A stretch of 64,000 nucleotides of DNA from CG2-30-46-19 sp034414555 (GTDB lineage: Bacteria > Chloroflexota > Dehalococcoidia > GIF9 > AB-539-J10), in the NCBI GenBank assembly GCA_034414555.1, contig DAOUMA010000003.1, positions 122,329 through 186,328 of the forward strand, written 5' to 3'. A program made the translations under genes and the position numbers. This document shows positions 35,782-44,017 of the stretch, one piece after another (the stretch's first letter is position 1; each line of letters opens with the position of its first letter). The notes beneath the pieces are model-generated. The model had not been told where the DNA came from. It made no database searches and saw only the letters and a list, made by a program, of their open reading frames with translations.

Positions 35782-36984
35782 ATGTCCCAATTCAAAGCAT
35801 ATAAAACACAGCTTATGGAGGCAGCTCATAACGATAGGATAAGCACCGCTTTATCCCGAGCTATAAAAAGCTACCGGGCAAATACCAACAATGCATTAAG
35901 GAAGTTCCCCCACACCATTGAGCTTGCTGAAGAAGTCAGGAAAATTAAGGAGGACTCCATCGGCAGGATGAGGGAACTTGCCGAGCAAGCCTGTGAGTCT
36001 ATAGAGGGTAATAAGGGGCATGCCTACATAGCAGACACCGCTGAAGAAGCGCTGAAGATTATCGGCGACCTGGTGGGAAAGGATAAGCTAATCGTCAAGG
36101 GCAAAAGCATGACCGGTGAGGAGATTGACCTGCGAGAACATCTGGAGGAATCAGGCAACGAAGTTTACGAGACAGACCTGGGCGAATTTATCATCCAGCA
36201 TTTAAAGTCAAAACCAATGCATATTTTATCCCCGGCAATCCATGTCCCCAAAGAAGATGTTGCCACCCTTTTGACCAATATAACCGGAAAGAAGGTTGCG
36301 CCGGACATAGCCGAGGAAGTAGCCACAGTGAGGAATCTGTTACGGGAAAAATATTTTCAGGCAGATATCGGTCTCAGCGGAGCTAATGTGGTTTCCGCGG
36401 ATACCGGCACGCTGTTCCTCATCTCAAACGAAGGGAACATCAGGCTTTGCACCGGCGTTCCACCGGTGCACATAGCTCTCGTGGGATTGGAGAAGCTTGT
36501 CCCCACGCTCCATGACGCCTGGAAAGTGTCTGAGGTTACCTGGAGATATGCCAACTACAATATCCCGTCTTATGTAAGTCTGGTCTCGGGTCCGAGCAAA
36601 ACGGGAGATATCGAGAAAGTCACCACATACGGTGCTCATGGTCCTAAGGAGGTGCATGTTGTGTTTCTGGACTCAGGACGAACAAAGCTGGCAAAGCATC
36701 CCTTATTGCGGCAGGCACTCTATTGTCTGAGATGTGGGGGATGTCTGTATGAATGCCCCATTTTCGCCGTGACCGCTGGCTATTTCGGTGATAAATACTT
36801 CGCCGGCATCGGAGCAGTGTGGACAGCTCAAATCACCGGTAACCTGGAAAAGGCAGCTCCCATCATATATACCTGCCTCACCTGCGGAAGATGCAAGGTC
36901 AGGTGTCCCATGAAGATCGACGTGCCGGAGATGTGTTTGGAACTCCGCAAAATGATTGCCCAAAATCAAACTGGAAGTAATTAA
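35782..36984 (+). CDS. LUD-domain Fe-S protein (LutB/LldF-like)
   Basis: 400 aa. The N-terminal LUD domain (about residues 50-300) includes VKGKSMTGEEIDLREHLEES, LSGANVVSADTGTLFLISNE and GNIRLCTGVPP. Two [4Fe-4S] motifs follow, CLRCGGCLYECP and CLTCGRCKVRCP. The order matches LutB, which with LutA and LutC oxidises L-lactate. No LutC gene is next to it. It may oxidise another hydroxy acid and pass electrons to the partner CCG protein. Confidence 0.85.
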   Translation: MSQFKAYKTQLMEAAHNDRISTALSRAIKSYRANTNNALRKFPHTIELAEEVRKIKEDSIGRMRELAEQACESIEGNKGHAYIADTAEEALKIIGDLVGKDKLIVKGKSMTGEEIDLREHLEESGNEVYETDLGEFIIQHLKSKPMHILSPAIHVPKEDVATLLTNITGKKVAPDIAEEVATVRNLLREKYFQADIGLSGANVVSADTGTLFLISNEGNIRLCTGVPPVHIALVGLEKLVPTLHDAWKVSEVTWRYANYNIPSYVSLVSGPSKTGDIEKVTTYGAHGPKEVHVVFLDSGRTKLAKHPLLRQALYCLRCGGCLYECPIFAVTAGYFGDKYFAGIGAVWTAQITGNLEKAAPIIYTCLTCGRCKVRCPMKIDVPEMCLELRKMIAQNQTGSN

Positions 36985-37525
36985 GGAGGCCAAAGTTTCC
37001 CAACATCTTCTTCTCACCGGCAAGCCAGGCACGGGCAAAACGAACCTCATCAAAGAAGCTATCGCCAGGTCTAAAATCAAAGCCGGCGGTTTTTATACCG
37101 AGGAAATACGAAGCAGCGGGATAAGGCAGGGATTCAAGATAATTACCCTGGATGGCAAAGAGGCAATCCTGGCACATGTCAACATCTCCAGCCCGTTTCA
37201 AGTAAGCAAGTATAAAGTTGATGTTGATAATTTAAATAGAGCGGGCGTTTCAGCAATTCAACGAGCATTACAGGAATGTGATTTAATAATCATTGATGAA
37301 ATTGGCAAAATGGAGCTTATGTCTCCACAATTCAGGAAAACAGTGTGGCAGGCAATAAACGGTGGTAAAAAAGTCCTGGGCACTATTATGCTCAACCCAA
37401 ATCCTTTTGCCGATGAAATCAAACACCATCCTGAAGTCAAAGTGCTGTTAGTGACCAGGGACAATAGAGAACAAGCCTTAGCAGAAATACAAAGCTGGTT
37501 AATCGAAAATGAAAATCGTGCTTAA
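36956..37525 (+). CDS. THEP1-like nucleoside-triphosphatase
   Basis: About 180 aa P-loop NTPase of the NTPase_1/THEP1 family. It has Walker A LLLTGKPGTGKT, GFYTEEIR and the Walker B segment LIIIDEIGKMEL. Such enzymes hydrolyse NTPs in vitro; the cell role is unclear. The longest frame begins at TTG (36956) inside the previous gene, but a strong AAGGAGG lies at about 36983-36989 and points to a start near VSQHLLLTG, where only GTT is available. The start is therefore uncertain. The 3' end overlaps the archaemetzincin gene by 17 bases. Confidence 0.78.
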   Translation: MPKIKLEVIKEAKVSQHLLLTGKPGTGKTNLIKEAIARSKIKAGGFYTEEIRSSGIRQGFKIITLDGKEAILAHVNISSPFQVSKYKVDVDNLNRAGVSAIQRALQECDLIIIDEIGKMELMSPQFRKTVWQAINGGKKVLGTIMLNPNPFADEIKHHPEVKVLLVTRDNREQALAEIQSWLIENENRA

Positions 37526-38027
37526 GCCACTGGGTGATGTAGCTGATGAAGTAGCGGATGAGCTTAAGGAGAAAGTCAGGCTGGTTTTCAACTGCCCTGT
37601 GGAAATAAAGCCGGGGCTAAACCAGCTAGCTGATGCTTATGACTCGCAAAGAGGGCAGTATCTTGCCTCAAAGTTGATAGGCTCATTGATTGCCCTGGGG
37701 AAGGGAAGGGATGAGAGAGTCGTGGGCATAACCGAAGTTGACCTTTACGCACCGGGACTTAATTTTGTCTTCGGCGAAGCCGACATCATCCATAAAGTAG
37801 TAATCATATCTTTATGCCGCTTGAGACAGGAATATTATGGTTTGCCACCGGACAAGAAGTTATTTATACAAAGAGCCACCAAGGAGATAGTTCATGAAAT
37901 CGGGCACACCTTCGACCTGGAACACTGCCCCGACCAGAAGTGCGTTATGCACTTTTCAAATTGCCTCGCTGATACCGATTGGAAGGAGGCAAGCTTCTGT
38001 AGCAAATGCCGTCCAAAAATAATATAA
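37509..38027 (+). CDS. Archaemetzincin family metalloprotease
   Basis: 172 aa. The extended zinc motif is complete: HEIGHTFDLEHCPDQKCVM with H129, E130, H133, H139, C140 and C145, plus a C-terminal CSKC. This HExxHxxxxxHCxxxxCxM pattern defines archaemetzincins (AmzA/AMZ), metallopeptidases with a second zinc site. The family is mostly archaeal but also present in some bacteria. Native substrates are unknown. It overlaps the THEP1-like gene and may be translated with it. Confidence 0.92.
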   Translation: MKIVLKPLGDVADEVADELKEKVRLVFNCPVEIKPGLNQLADAYDSQRGQYLASKLIGSLIALGKGRDERVVGITEVDLYAPGLNFVFGEADIIHKVVIISLCRLRQEYYGLPPDKKLFIQRATKEIVHEIGHTFDLEHCPDQKCVMHFSNCLADTDWKEASFCSKCRPKII

Positions 38028-38031
38028 TTAG

Positions 38032-38186
38032 GGGATTGTTTAGCAACCCATCCCCATGACCCCCTTCCCTTAGTAAGGGAATGGGGAGTGTAGGTGAGAG
38101 AGGGATGAAACCCCTCTCTATAAATCTCTTCCCCCTCTCCTTTGAAGGAGAGGGGGTTAAAGGGGGTGAGGTTGGTGAACACTCTC
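38032..38186 (+). repeat. MITE-like element, copy 2
   Basis: 155 bases. The left end reads GGGATTGTTTAGCAACC. The right end, on the opposite strand, reads GAGAGTGTTCACCAACC, an imperfect inverted partner. Inside are two palindromes, CTTCCCTTAGTAAGGGAA and CTCTCCTTTGAAGGAGAG. It lies between the archaemetzincin and thiolase genes. Confidence 0.8.
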
Positions 38187-38218
38187 TAACTAGAGACTTC
38201 GACAATTGGAGGTGAATT

Positions 38219-39490
38219 GTGCCAAAGAAACGCAAATTAGGTCGCGGTGTTGCTGTTGTGGGAGCAGGGCTGTCAAAGTTCGGGGTTTATCCTAAAGGAG
38301 TCAGGGGACAAGACCTTTTTGTAGAGGCCTACAATGAACTGAGAAGTTCGGTAGATAAAGGATTTGACCCTGGTGAAATCGATGCCCTTTATCTGGGGAA
38401 CATCAGCAGCGACCTCTTTGAGCGTCAGGTTCACGTTGCCCCTGCAGTGGCTAACCGCATCGGAATTGTTCCCAAGCCAGCCATCAGGTTTGAAGATGCC
38501 TGCGCTGCCAGCGGAGTTGCCTTCAGAGAGGCGGTTATCGCTATTTCCTCTGGTATCTATGATATCGTTCTCGCTGGGGGACTGGAAAAAATGACTAACC
38601 TGGATACCACCCAGGTAACTGAAGTCCTGGCTGCTGCCATGGACCCTGATACCGAAATTCCTGCTGGCGAAACATTCCCGGGAATTTACGCCACTATAGC
38701 TACAGCCCACATGGCAAAATACGGCACTGAGGTTGAGGATTTTATGAGGCTGGGAATAAAGAATCACTACAATGGCAGCCTTAATCCCCATGCTCACTTC
38801 GATGCTTCTATCCTGGATATCATGAAAAGACGGGCAGCATCCGCGGTGAAGAAAGGCTTGCCCGAGCCCCACTGGGCAGACGAAATGGAGTTTCTGCATG
38901 ACCCAAAACAGAATCCCGTCATTGCCTGGCCAATGAGGTTATTTGATTGCTCTACCATCTGTGATGGCGCTTCATGCGTCCTGCTTGCCGCCGAGGACAT
39001 CGCCAGGAATCTCACCGATAAACCGATATTTGTCATTGGAACCGGGCAGGCAAGCGATTACTTCTTAGCAGAAAGGAAAGAACTGGCATCGATAAGGGCT
39101 ACTAAATTAGCCGCCAGGGAAGCTTACGAAATGGCCGGTGTTAGTCCTCAGGACATAAAAATAGCCGAAGTTCATGACTGCTTCACCATAGCTGAATTAG
39201 TTGCCATGGAAGACCTGGGATTCTATAAGCCAGGCGAGGCGGTGAAGGCAATCAGGGAGGGAGAAAATAGATTGGATGGCAAGCTACCCATCAATACAGA
39301 TGGCGGACTCAAGGCTAAAGGACATCCTATCGGAGCATCAGGCGTGGGAATGGTAGTGGAGATATTCAAGCAGTTGAGGGGAGAGGCCGGACCAAGGCAG
39401 GTGAAGAAAAAAGACGTCGATTTAGGACTAACGCACAATGCTGGAGCACATGGCTCTACCATTGTAGTCAATATTTTCCAGAGGAGGTAG
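38219..39490 (+). CDS. Thiolase-family protein
   Basis: 423 aa. The nucleophile region reads RFEDACAASGVAFREAV, and the C-terminal part has EVHDCFTIAELVAMEDLG, GGLKAKGHPIGASGVGMV and THNAGAHGSTIVV. It belongs to the thiolase/SCP-x-like group that pairs with OB-fold proteins, not the classical acetyl-CoA acetyltransferases. The start is GTG with GGAGGTGAATT just upstream. The next gene, 5 bases away, encodes the expected OB-fold partner. It probably acts in acyl-CoA or ketone metabolism; the exact substrate is unknown. Confidence 0.9.
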   Translation: MPKKRKLGRGVAVVGAGLSKFGVYPKGVRGQDLFVEAYNELRSSVDKGFDPGEIDALYLGNISSDLFERQVHVAPAVANRIGIVPKPAIRFEDACAASGVAFREAVIAISSGIYDIVLAGGLEKMTNLDTTQVTEVLAAAMDPDTEIPAGETFPGIYATIATAHMAKYGTEVEDFMRLGIKNHYNGSLNPHAHFDASILDIMKRRAASAVKKGLPEPHWADEMEFLHDPKQNPVIAWPMRLFDCSTICDGASCVLLAAEDIARNLTDKPIFVIGTGQASDYFLAERKELASIRATKLAAREAYEMAGVSPQDIKIAEVHDCFTIAELVAMEDLGFYKPGEAVKAIREGENRLDGKLPINTDGGLKAKGHPIGASGVGMVVEIFKQLRGEAGPRQVKKKDVDLGLTHNAGAHGSTIVVNIFQRR

Positions 39491-39495
39491 CATCA

Positions 39496-39960
39496 ATGGC
39501 CTTAGAAAATAAATTCTCAGAAGTAGCTGAAAACAAACTTTATAGCCTGGCGTACAATAAATTTCTCAGCAACCATAAATTGATGGGGGCAAGATGTAAG
39601 AAATGCGGACATCTATCCCTGCCTCCAAAACCTATCTGCCCTGAATGTCACGGAAATGAACTGGAGCTGGAGGAAATGAAAGGAAGGGGAAAGCTTGTGG
39701 CCTACACCATTATCGCTGTGGGGTCCCCCTTAATGGTTGAAGAAGGGTACGGCAGGGAAAAGTATTATTGCTGCGGCATTGTGGAACTGGAGGAAGGTGC
39801 TAAAATTTGTGCTCGCATTTCAGGGGTAGATACCTCCAAACCGGAACAGATTAAGATTGGAACGCCGGTGGAACTTGACTATGTCGAGGCTGCTCACGCA
39901 GCAGACCCCACGCATGAGGAAGGAGAGAGGACTTTCCTCTCCTTCAAAGCTTTGTCATAG
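39496..39960 (+). CDS. Zn-ribbon OB-fold protein (DUF35), thiolase partner
   Basis: 154 aa. An N-terminal helix is followed by a C4 zinc ribbon (CKKCGHLSLPPKPICPEC, about residues 34-51) and an OB fold beginning GRGKLVAYTIIAVG. DUF35/ChsH2-like proteins bind next to thiolases or hydratases and are needed for their activity. The gene order thiolase then OB-fold, with 5 bases between, supports a complex. Confidence 0.9.
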   Translation: MALENKFSEVAENKLYSLAYNKFLSNHKLMGARCKKCGHLSLPPKPICPECHGNELELEEMKGRGKLVAYTIIAVGSPLMVEEGYGREKYYCCGIVELEEGAKICARISGVDTSKPEQIKIGTPVELDYVEAAHAADPTHEEGERTFLSFKALS

Positions 39961-39973
39961 GGCTAGCTAGCCA

Positions 39974-41011
39974 TTGGACAATAAATTAGTGACCACGCCA
40001 TCATCTATAATCGAGGGACTGCTTAAACCCGAGTCCTATCCTCATAGACCGCCAGAGATACAATTGGTGCAAACTCAGATATCCTTCGTCTTCCTCACCG
40101 GCGAATATGTTTATAAGGTGAAGAAGCCGGTCAACCTGGGTTATCTGGATTATACTACCTTAGAGAAACGCCGCTTCTTCTGCCAACAGGAACTGGATTT
40201 GAACAGACGCCTCTGCCCTGAGGTTTACTTAGCTGTGGTGCCAATAACAATGTCATTGCGAGGAGCGAAGCGACGAAGCAATCTACTCTGCATTGAGGGC
40301 GAGGGCAAGGCAATTGAATATGCCGTTAAAATGCGACAACTGCCTCAACACCGCATGATGGATGTCCTCTTGCGTGATGACCAGGTAACTTCGGAAATGA
40401 TAACCAGGGTAGCCGAGAAATTAGCTCACTTCCATCAAAAGGCAGAAACAAATTCCAAAATCGCCGCTTTCGGCAAACTGGATGTCATTCGACAGAATAT
40501 TGCTGAGAATTTTTCTCAAACTGAGAAATATATTGATGTATCTATCCCACGCTCAAAGTATGACCGTATCAAAAAATATAGCAACGATTTTATTCATAAT
40601 AATAGTGTTTTATTCACTAAGCGGGTAAAAGGAGGAAAGATAAGGGATTGCCATGGCGACCTTCACGCCGCCCACATCTGCTTCACCAACAATATCTGCA
40701 TCTACGATTGCATCGAGTTCAATGACCGATTCAGATACTCCGATGTAGCCTCAGAGATTGCTTTTCTCGCCATGGATCTAGACCGCTACCACCACTCTGA
40801 CCTCTCCCGGCATCTGGTAAATGCCTATGTAGAATTAAGCCATGATGAAGAACTGCTAAAATTGCTTAACTTCTATAAGTGTTATCGGGCTTATGTTCGG
40901 GGAAAGGTAGAGGGCTTCAAGCTTGATGACCCCTATATTTCGGAGGAGGGGAAAAAAGGGGCTTTAGCTGTGGCCAGAAGCTATTTCGAGCTTGCCGAAT
41001 TTTATTTATGA
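39974..41011 (+). CDS. Aminoglycoside phosphotransferase-like kinase (COG2187 N-terminal type)
   Basis: 345 aa, starting at TTG. Kinase-like features are FLTGEYVYKVKKPVNLGYLD, IEYAVKMRQLP, the catalytic loop CHGDLHAAHICF and the metal-binding YDCIEFNDRFRYSDVASEIA. This corresponds to the first half of COG2187 proteins, which are usually fused to a P-loop kinase; here a kinase gene stands alone at 43415. Residues MSLRGAKRRSNLL after VVPIT are encoded by a palindromic repeat (40251-40284) inserted in frame. Confidence 0.82.
   Translation: MDNKLVTTPSSIIEGLLKPESYPHRPPEIQLVQTQISFVFLTGEYVYKVKKPVNLGYLDYTTLEKRRFFCQQELDLNRRLCPEVYLAVVPITMSLRGAKRRSNLLCIEGEGKAIEYAVKMRQLPQHRMMDVLLRDDQVTSEMITRVAEKLAHFHQKAETNSKIAAFGKLDVIRQNIAENFSQTEKYIDVSIPRSKYDRIKKYSNDFIHNNSVLFTKRVKGGKIRDCHGDLHAAHICFTNNICIYDCIEFNDRFRYSDVASEIAFLAMDLDRYHHSDLSRHLVNAYVELSHDEELLKLLNFYKCYRAYVRGKVEGFKLDDPYISEEGKKGALAVARSYFELAEFYL
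40251..40284 (+). repeat. CATTGCGAG...GAAGCAATC repeat, copy b, inside a gene
   Basis: 34 bases beginning TGTCATTGCGAGGAGCGAAG and ending CGAAGCAATCT. It lies in frame inside the APH-like gene and adds roughly a dozen residues without a stop codon. It is the same family as the repeats at 3826 and 60036. Confidence 0.75.
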
Positions 41012-41121
41012 TATATAAATATATGCAACAATGGAGTAAAATCTGATTAAGCGAAAACGGAGTTCGTATATATTTGACTATCAGATGCAATTTTGGTAAA
41101 ACAGTAGAGTAAGAACAGTGG

Positions 41122-43038
41122 ATGGAAAAACATTCTAAGGATAAACCTCCACAACACGATAGGAAAAACATACACCAAACAGCAGCACTAGGACCTATTC
41201 CAAGTCTTGAAGAGCACGTCCGCCCAGATTGGTGGCGGCACATTTTCACTGCCCTTTACCTGAAGACAGATGGAGATGTGGTAGGCGACCACACCATCAC
41301 CCATCAGGAAGTGGACTTGTTCTCAGAGATCCTAAAGCTCTCGCCAGATGATAAAATCTTAGACTTATGTTGTGGACAGGGACGTCATTCCCTAGAACTG
41401 GCAACGAGAACATTCAAATATGTTGAAGGGTTAGATCGCTCTCACTATCTAATTCAAAAGGCCAAGGCACAAGCAAAAAAAGCAGGGCTGGACATTAGAT
41501 TTAGGGAAGGCGATGCCAGAAAACTACCCTATGCACCTGATACCTTTGACGTGGTGATGATCCTGGGAAACAGTTTCGGCTATTTTGAAACGATTCAAGA
41601 TGACATGAGAGTTCTGAAAGAGATTTTCCGGGTTTTGAAGCCTCGGGGGCGACTTCTTATTGATGTCCCTGATGGGGAATACCTAAGGGAACATTTTCAG
41701 CCCAGATCCTGGGAATGGATGGACAAAAAGTATTTCGTCTGTCGGGAACGTTCCCTTTCATTGGACAGACAGCGGCTAATCTCACGAGAGGTGGTTACTC
41801 ATGTAGAAAAAGGTGTTACTGCAGATCAGTTTTATGCAGAGAGACTCTACACCCGTGAGAGCCTGGGCGAACTCTTGAAAATGGCTGGCTTCAGTGACAT
41901 TACCTTTCATGAAGAAGTATCCACGGCTTCCCAGCGGAATCAGGATTTGGGGATGATGGAGAGACGTATTATTGTAGCAGCCACAGTCAGAAAAGAATGG
42001 ACACCTCTCAAGAATAAAGTACTAGCAAAGAATGTGGTTGTGGTCCTGGGTGACCCTGCGAAACCCGATCCCCTAAAGCCGCTAGGCGTCTTCGATGACG
42101 ATGATTTCTATACCATTGATTGCCTGAAAGGTGCATTAACAGAACTGAAAGGTTATAGATTTACATATCTTAGCAATCACGACAGGCTCATTTATGACTT
42201 GGTAGGACTAAAAAATAAAGTAGACCTCATATTTAATCTATGCGATGAGGGTTACAACAACGACGCCAGAAGAGAGCCTCATGTGTCCGCCTTGCTGGAA
42301 ATGCTTGGTATTCCCTATACAGGTTCTGAGTCCCAGTGTCTTGCTTACTGTTATGACAAGTCGCTTGTGCGTGGGATTGCAGGGGAAATGGGGATTCCCA
42401 CGCCTGAAGCCTTGTTTATCAAGCCAGAGGACGCCACCTTCGAACTTCCTTTTGGATTTCCTGTTATCACAAAACCCAACTTTGGTGATTCCAGTTTTGG
42501 AATAACCCAGAGGAGCGTAGCAAACAGCTCTGAGGAACTTATAAACGCTATCTCAGAAATCAGGGGAAGATTTGGCTATGAGAAACCCATTCTTGTTGAG
42601 GAATTTCTTACCGGAAAAGACTTAAGCGTAGGGATAATAGGGAACCCTCCTGAATTTTACACAGTCTTACCCATTATTGAGGAAGATTACTCGATACTTC
42701 CGCCAGAACTTCCCAGAATATGTGGGTATGAGGCGAAGTGGTTGCCACAGTCAGCCTACTGGAATATCAAATCCATTCCCGCCGATTTACCAGATGAGAC
42801 AAAAAAACTCATTGTGGAATGGTGTTTGAAGCTGGCCGAGAGGTTGGAGTGCAGAGACTATTGCCGCTTTGACTGGAGACTAGATGCTAAGGGCAATCCT
42901 AAGCTTCTTGAGGCAAATCCCAATCCGGGGTGGTGCTGGGATGGCCATCTGGCAAAGATGGCAAAGATAGCAGGAATGTCTTACGGTGAGATGCTGGAAG
43001 CTATTTTACGAGCAGCCGAACAGCGATTGGGTATCTAG
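41122..43038 (+). CDS. Methyltransferase / ATP-grasp ligase fusion protein
   Basis: 638 aa with two enzymes in one chain. Residues about 1-290 are a SAM methyltransferase: ILDLCCGQGRHSLELATRT (motif I), EGDARKLPYAPDTFDVVMIL and a KEIFRVLKPRGRLLIDVPDG segment. Residues about 300-638 resemble D-alanine-D-alanine ligase: DLIFNLCDEGYNNDARREPH, VITKPNFGDSSFGI, VEEFLTGKDLSVGIIGNPPE, and the metal-binding CRFDWRLDAKGNPKLLEANP. The methyltransferase may modify the product or substrate of ligation, such as a peptide-like metabolite (inference). It is directly followed by a small gene. Confidence 0.85.
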   Translation: MEKHSKDKPPQHDRKNIHQTAALGPIPSLEEHVRPDWWRHIFTALYLKTDGDVVGDHTITHQEVDLFSEILKLSPDDKILDLCCGQGRHSLELATRTFKYVEGLDRSHYLIQKAKAQAKKAGLDIRFREGDARKLPYAPDTFDVVMILGNSFGYFETIQDDMRVLKEIFRVLKPRGRLLIDVPDGEYLREHFQPRSWEWMDKKYFVCRERSLSLDRQRLISREVVTHVEKGVTADQFYAERLYTRESLGELLKMAGFSDITFHEEVSTASQRNQDLGMMERRIIVAATVRKEWTPLKNKVLAKNVVVVLGDPAKPDPLKPLGVFDDDDFYTIDCLKGALTELKGYRFTYLSNHDRLIYDLVGLKNKVDLIFNLCDEGYNNDARREPHVSALLEMLGIPYTGSESQCLAYCYDKSLVRGIAGEMGIPTPEALFIKPEDATFELPFGFPVITKPNFGDSSFGITQRSVANSSEELINAISEIRGRFGYEKPILVEEFLTGKDLSVGIIGNPPEFYTVLPIIEEDYSILPPELPRICGYEAKWLPQSAYWNIKSIPADLPDETKKLIVEWCLKLAERLECRDYCRFDWRLDAKGNPKLLEANPNPGWCWDGHLAKMAKIAGMSYGEMLEAILRAAEQRLGI

Positions 43039-43314
43039 GTGGTTGTTGAAGATACATACATCAAAAAGTTGGAGAATTTTTCAAAGCAATTTGGAATAAC
43101 ACCTGTATTTGCCCAAGTGATTTGCATTGCTGATGAAAAAGTAATCCACTTGTTCATGATGCCGATCTCCAAGATTCACAATATTTTACCAAAAGTAAAA
43201 CATGGCTATAGCCTTCGGTTTGGGAAAGAGAGGATCGGTGAGCTACTTCAAAATGCCAATGCAGACTACTCATCCTGGGAGAATAAAGAAATTGGAGCTA
43301 AAGACTTCGCCTAA
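43039..43314 (+). CDS. Small unrecognised protein after the fusion gene
   Basis: 91 aa. The GTG start follows the stop codon of the fusion gene with no gap, so translation is probably coupled. The protein has mixed alpha/beta character (FGITPVFAQVICIADEKVIH, FMMPISKIHNILPKVKHG) and no recognisable motif. It may be an accessory of the fusion enzyme. Confidence 0.5.
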   Translation: MVVEDTYIKKLENFSKQFGITPVFAQVICIADEKVIHLFMMPISKIHNILPKVKHGYSLRFGKERIGELLQNANADYSSWENKEIGAKDFA

Positions 43315-43414
43315 CATGATGTATGTGGTTCGTTACACTCACCTAAATTCTCCCTTCAGCAGAACTTCGCAAACCCGAAGATGTTATCAAATCCCTGAGT
43401 AAGGAGGCAACAAC

Positions 43415-44017
43415 TTGAAAGAGCCATTTGGGAAATTCATAGAAAGTAAGTTAGGTTCTGGCATTTTGCTTATCACCTGCGGGCTTCCGGGCACCTGGAA
43501 GACCGAGACCAGCGAGGAAATATCCAAAATAAAGGGCTATCCCATCGTCCGAACCGACCTGGTCAGGAAAGAAGTATTGAAAGATGAGGACATATTCGAT
43601 GAGAATGTTGCCTCAAACATGGACAGGCGAACGATGGTCTATGATGAGACTTTCCGAAGAGCAGAGGAAACCATTAAAAGGGGCGGTAGTGTGATAATTG
43701 ACGCCACCTTTATTACCCAATCTTTAAGGAGACGCGCCACTGAAATAGCCGCCAAACACAACAAGACATTCGTTATCCTACAAACAGATTGCCCGCAGGA
43801 GGTAGCTATAGGAAGGATATTGAGACGAACCAAGGAGAGTTACGAATCAAATGCGCTCACCGAACAGGCCTACCTCAACAATAAAAAAAAGTTCCAACAA
43901 GTGGATTTAGATGACCTGAAACGATTGAATCCCAACCTTAACATCATCCACCTGATAGTTGATACACAACATGACCCACCTGAAGAGTGGTATATCACCG
44001 GCGTAGAAAAGAGATGA
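43415..44017 (+). CDS. P-loop kinase (COG0645-like) with altered Walker A
   Basis: 200 aa, with a TTG start preceded by a strong AAGGAGG. The nucleotide loop reads CGLPGTWKTETSEE: the usual glycine before lysine is tryptophan. RTDLVRKEVL, GGSVIIDATFITQSLRRRA and RILRRTKESYE match small metabolite kinases and the second half of COG2187 proteins. It may work with the APH-like protein at 39974. Its stop overlaps the start of the PHP gene. Confidence 0.78.
   Translation: MKEPFGKFIESKLGSGILLITCGLPGTWKTETSEEISKIKGYPIVRTDLVRKEVLKDEDIFDENVASNMDRRTMVYDETFRRAEETIKRGGSVIIDATFITQSLRRRATEIAAKHNKTFVILQTDCPQEVAIGRILRRTKESYESNALTEQAYLNNKKKFQQVDLDDLKRLNPNLNIIHLIVDTQHDPPEEWYITGVEKR

Noticed and set aside
37892..38235. 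Open frames crossing MITE copy 2
   Set aside because: They are produced by the repeat itself; similar repeat-derived translations arise at the other copies.
38273..38899. A 208-codon open frame on the minus strand
   Set aside because: It is antisense to the thiolase gene, which has clear motifs and a good start.
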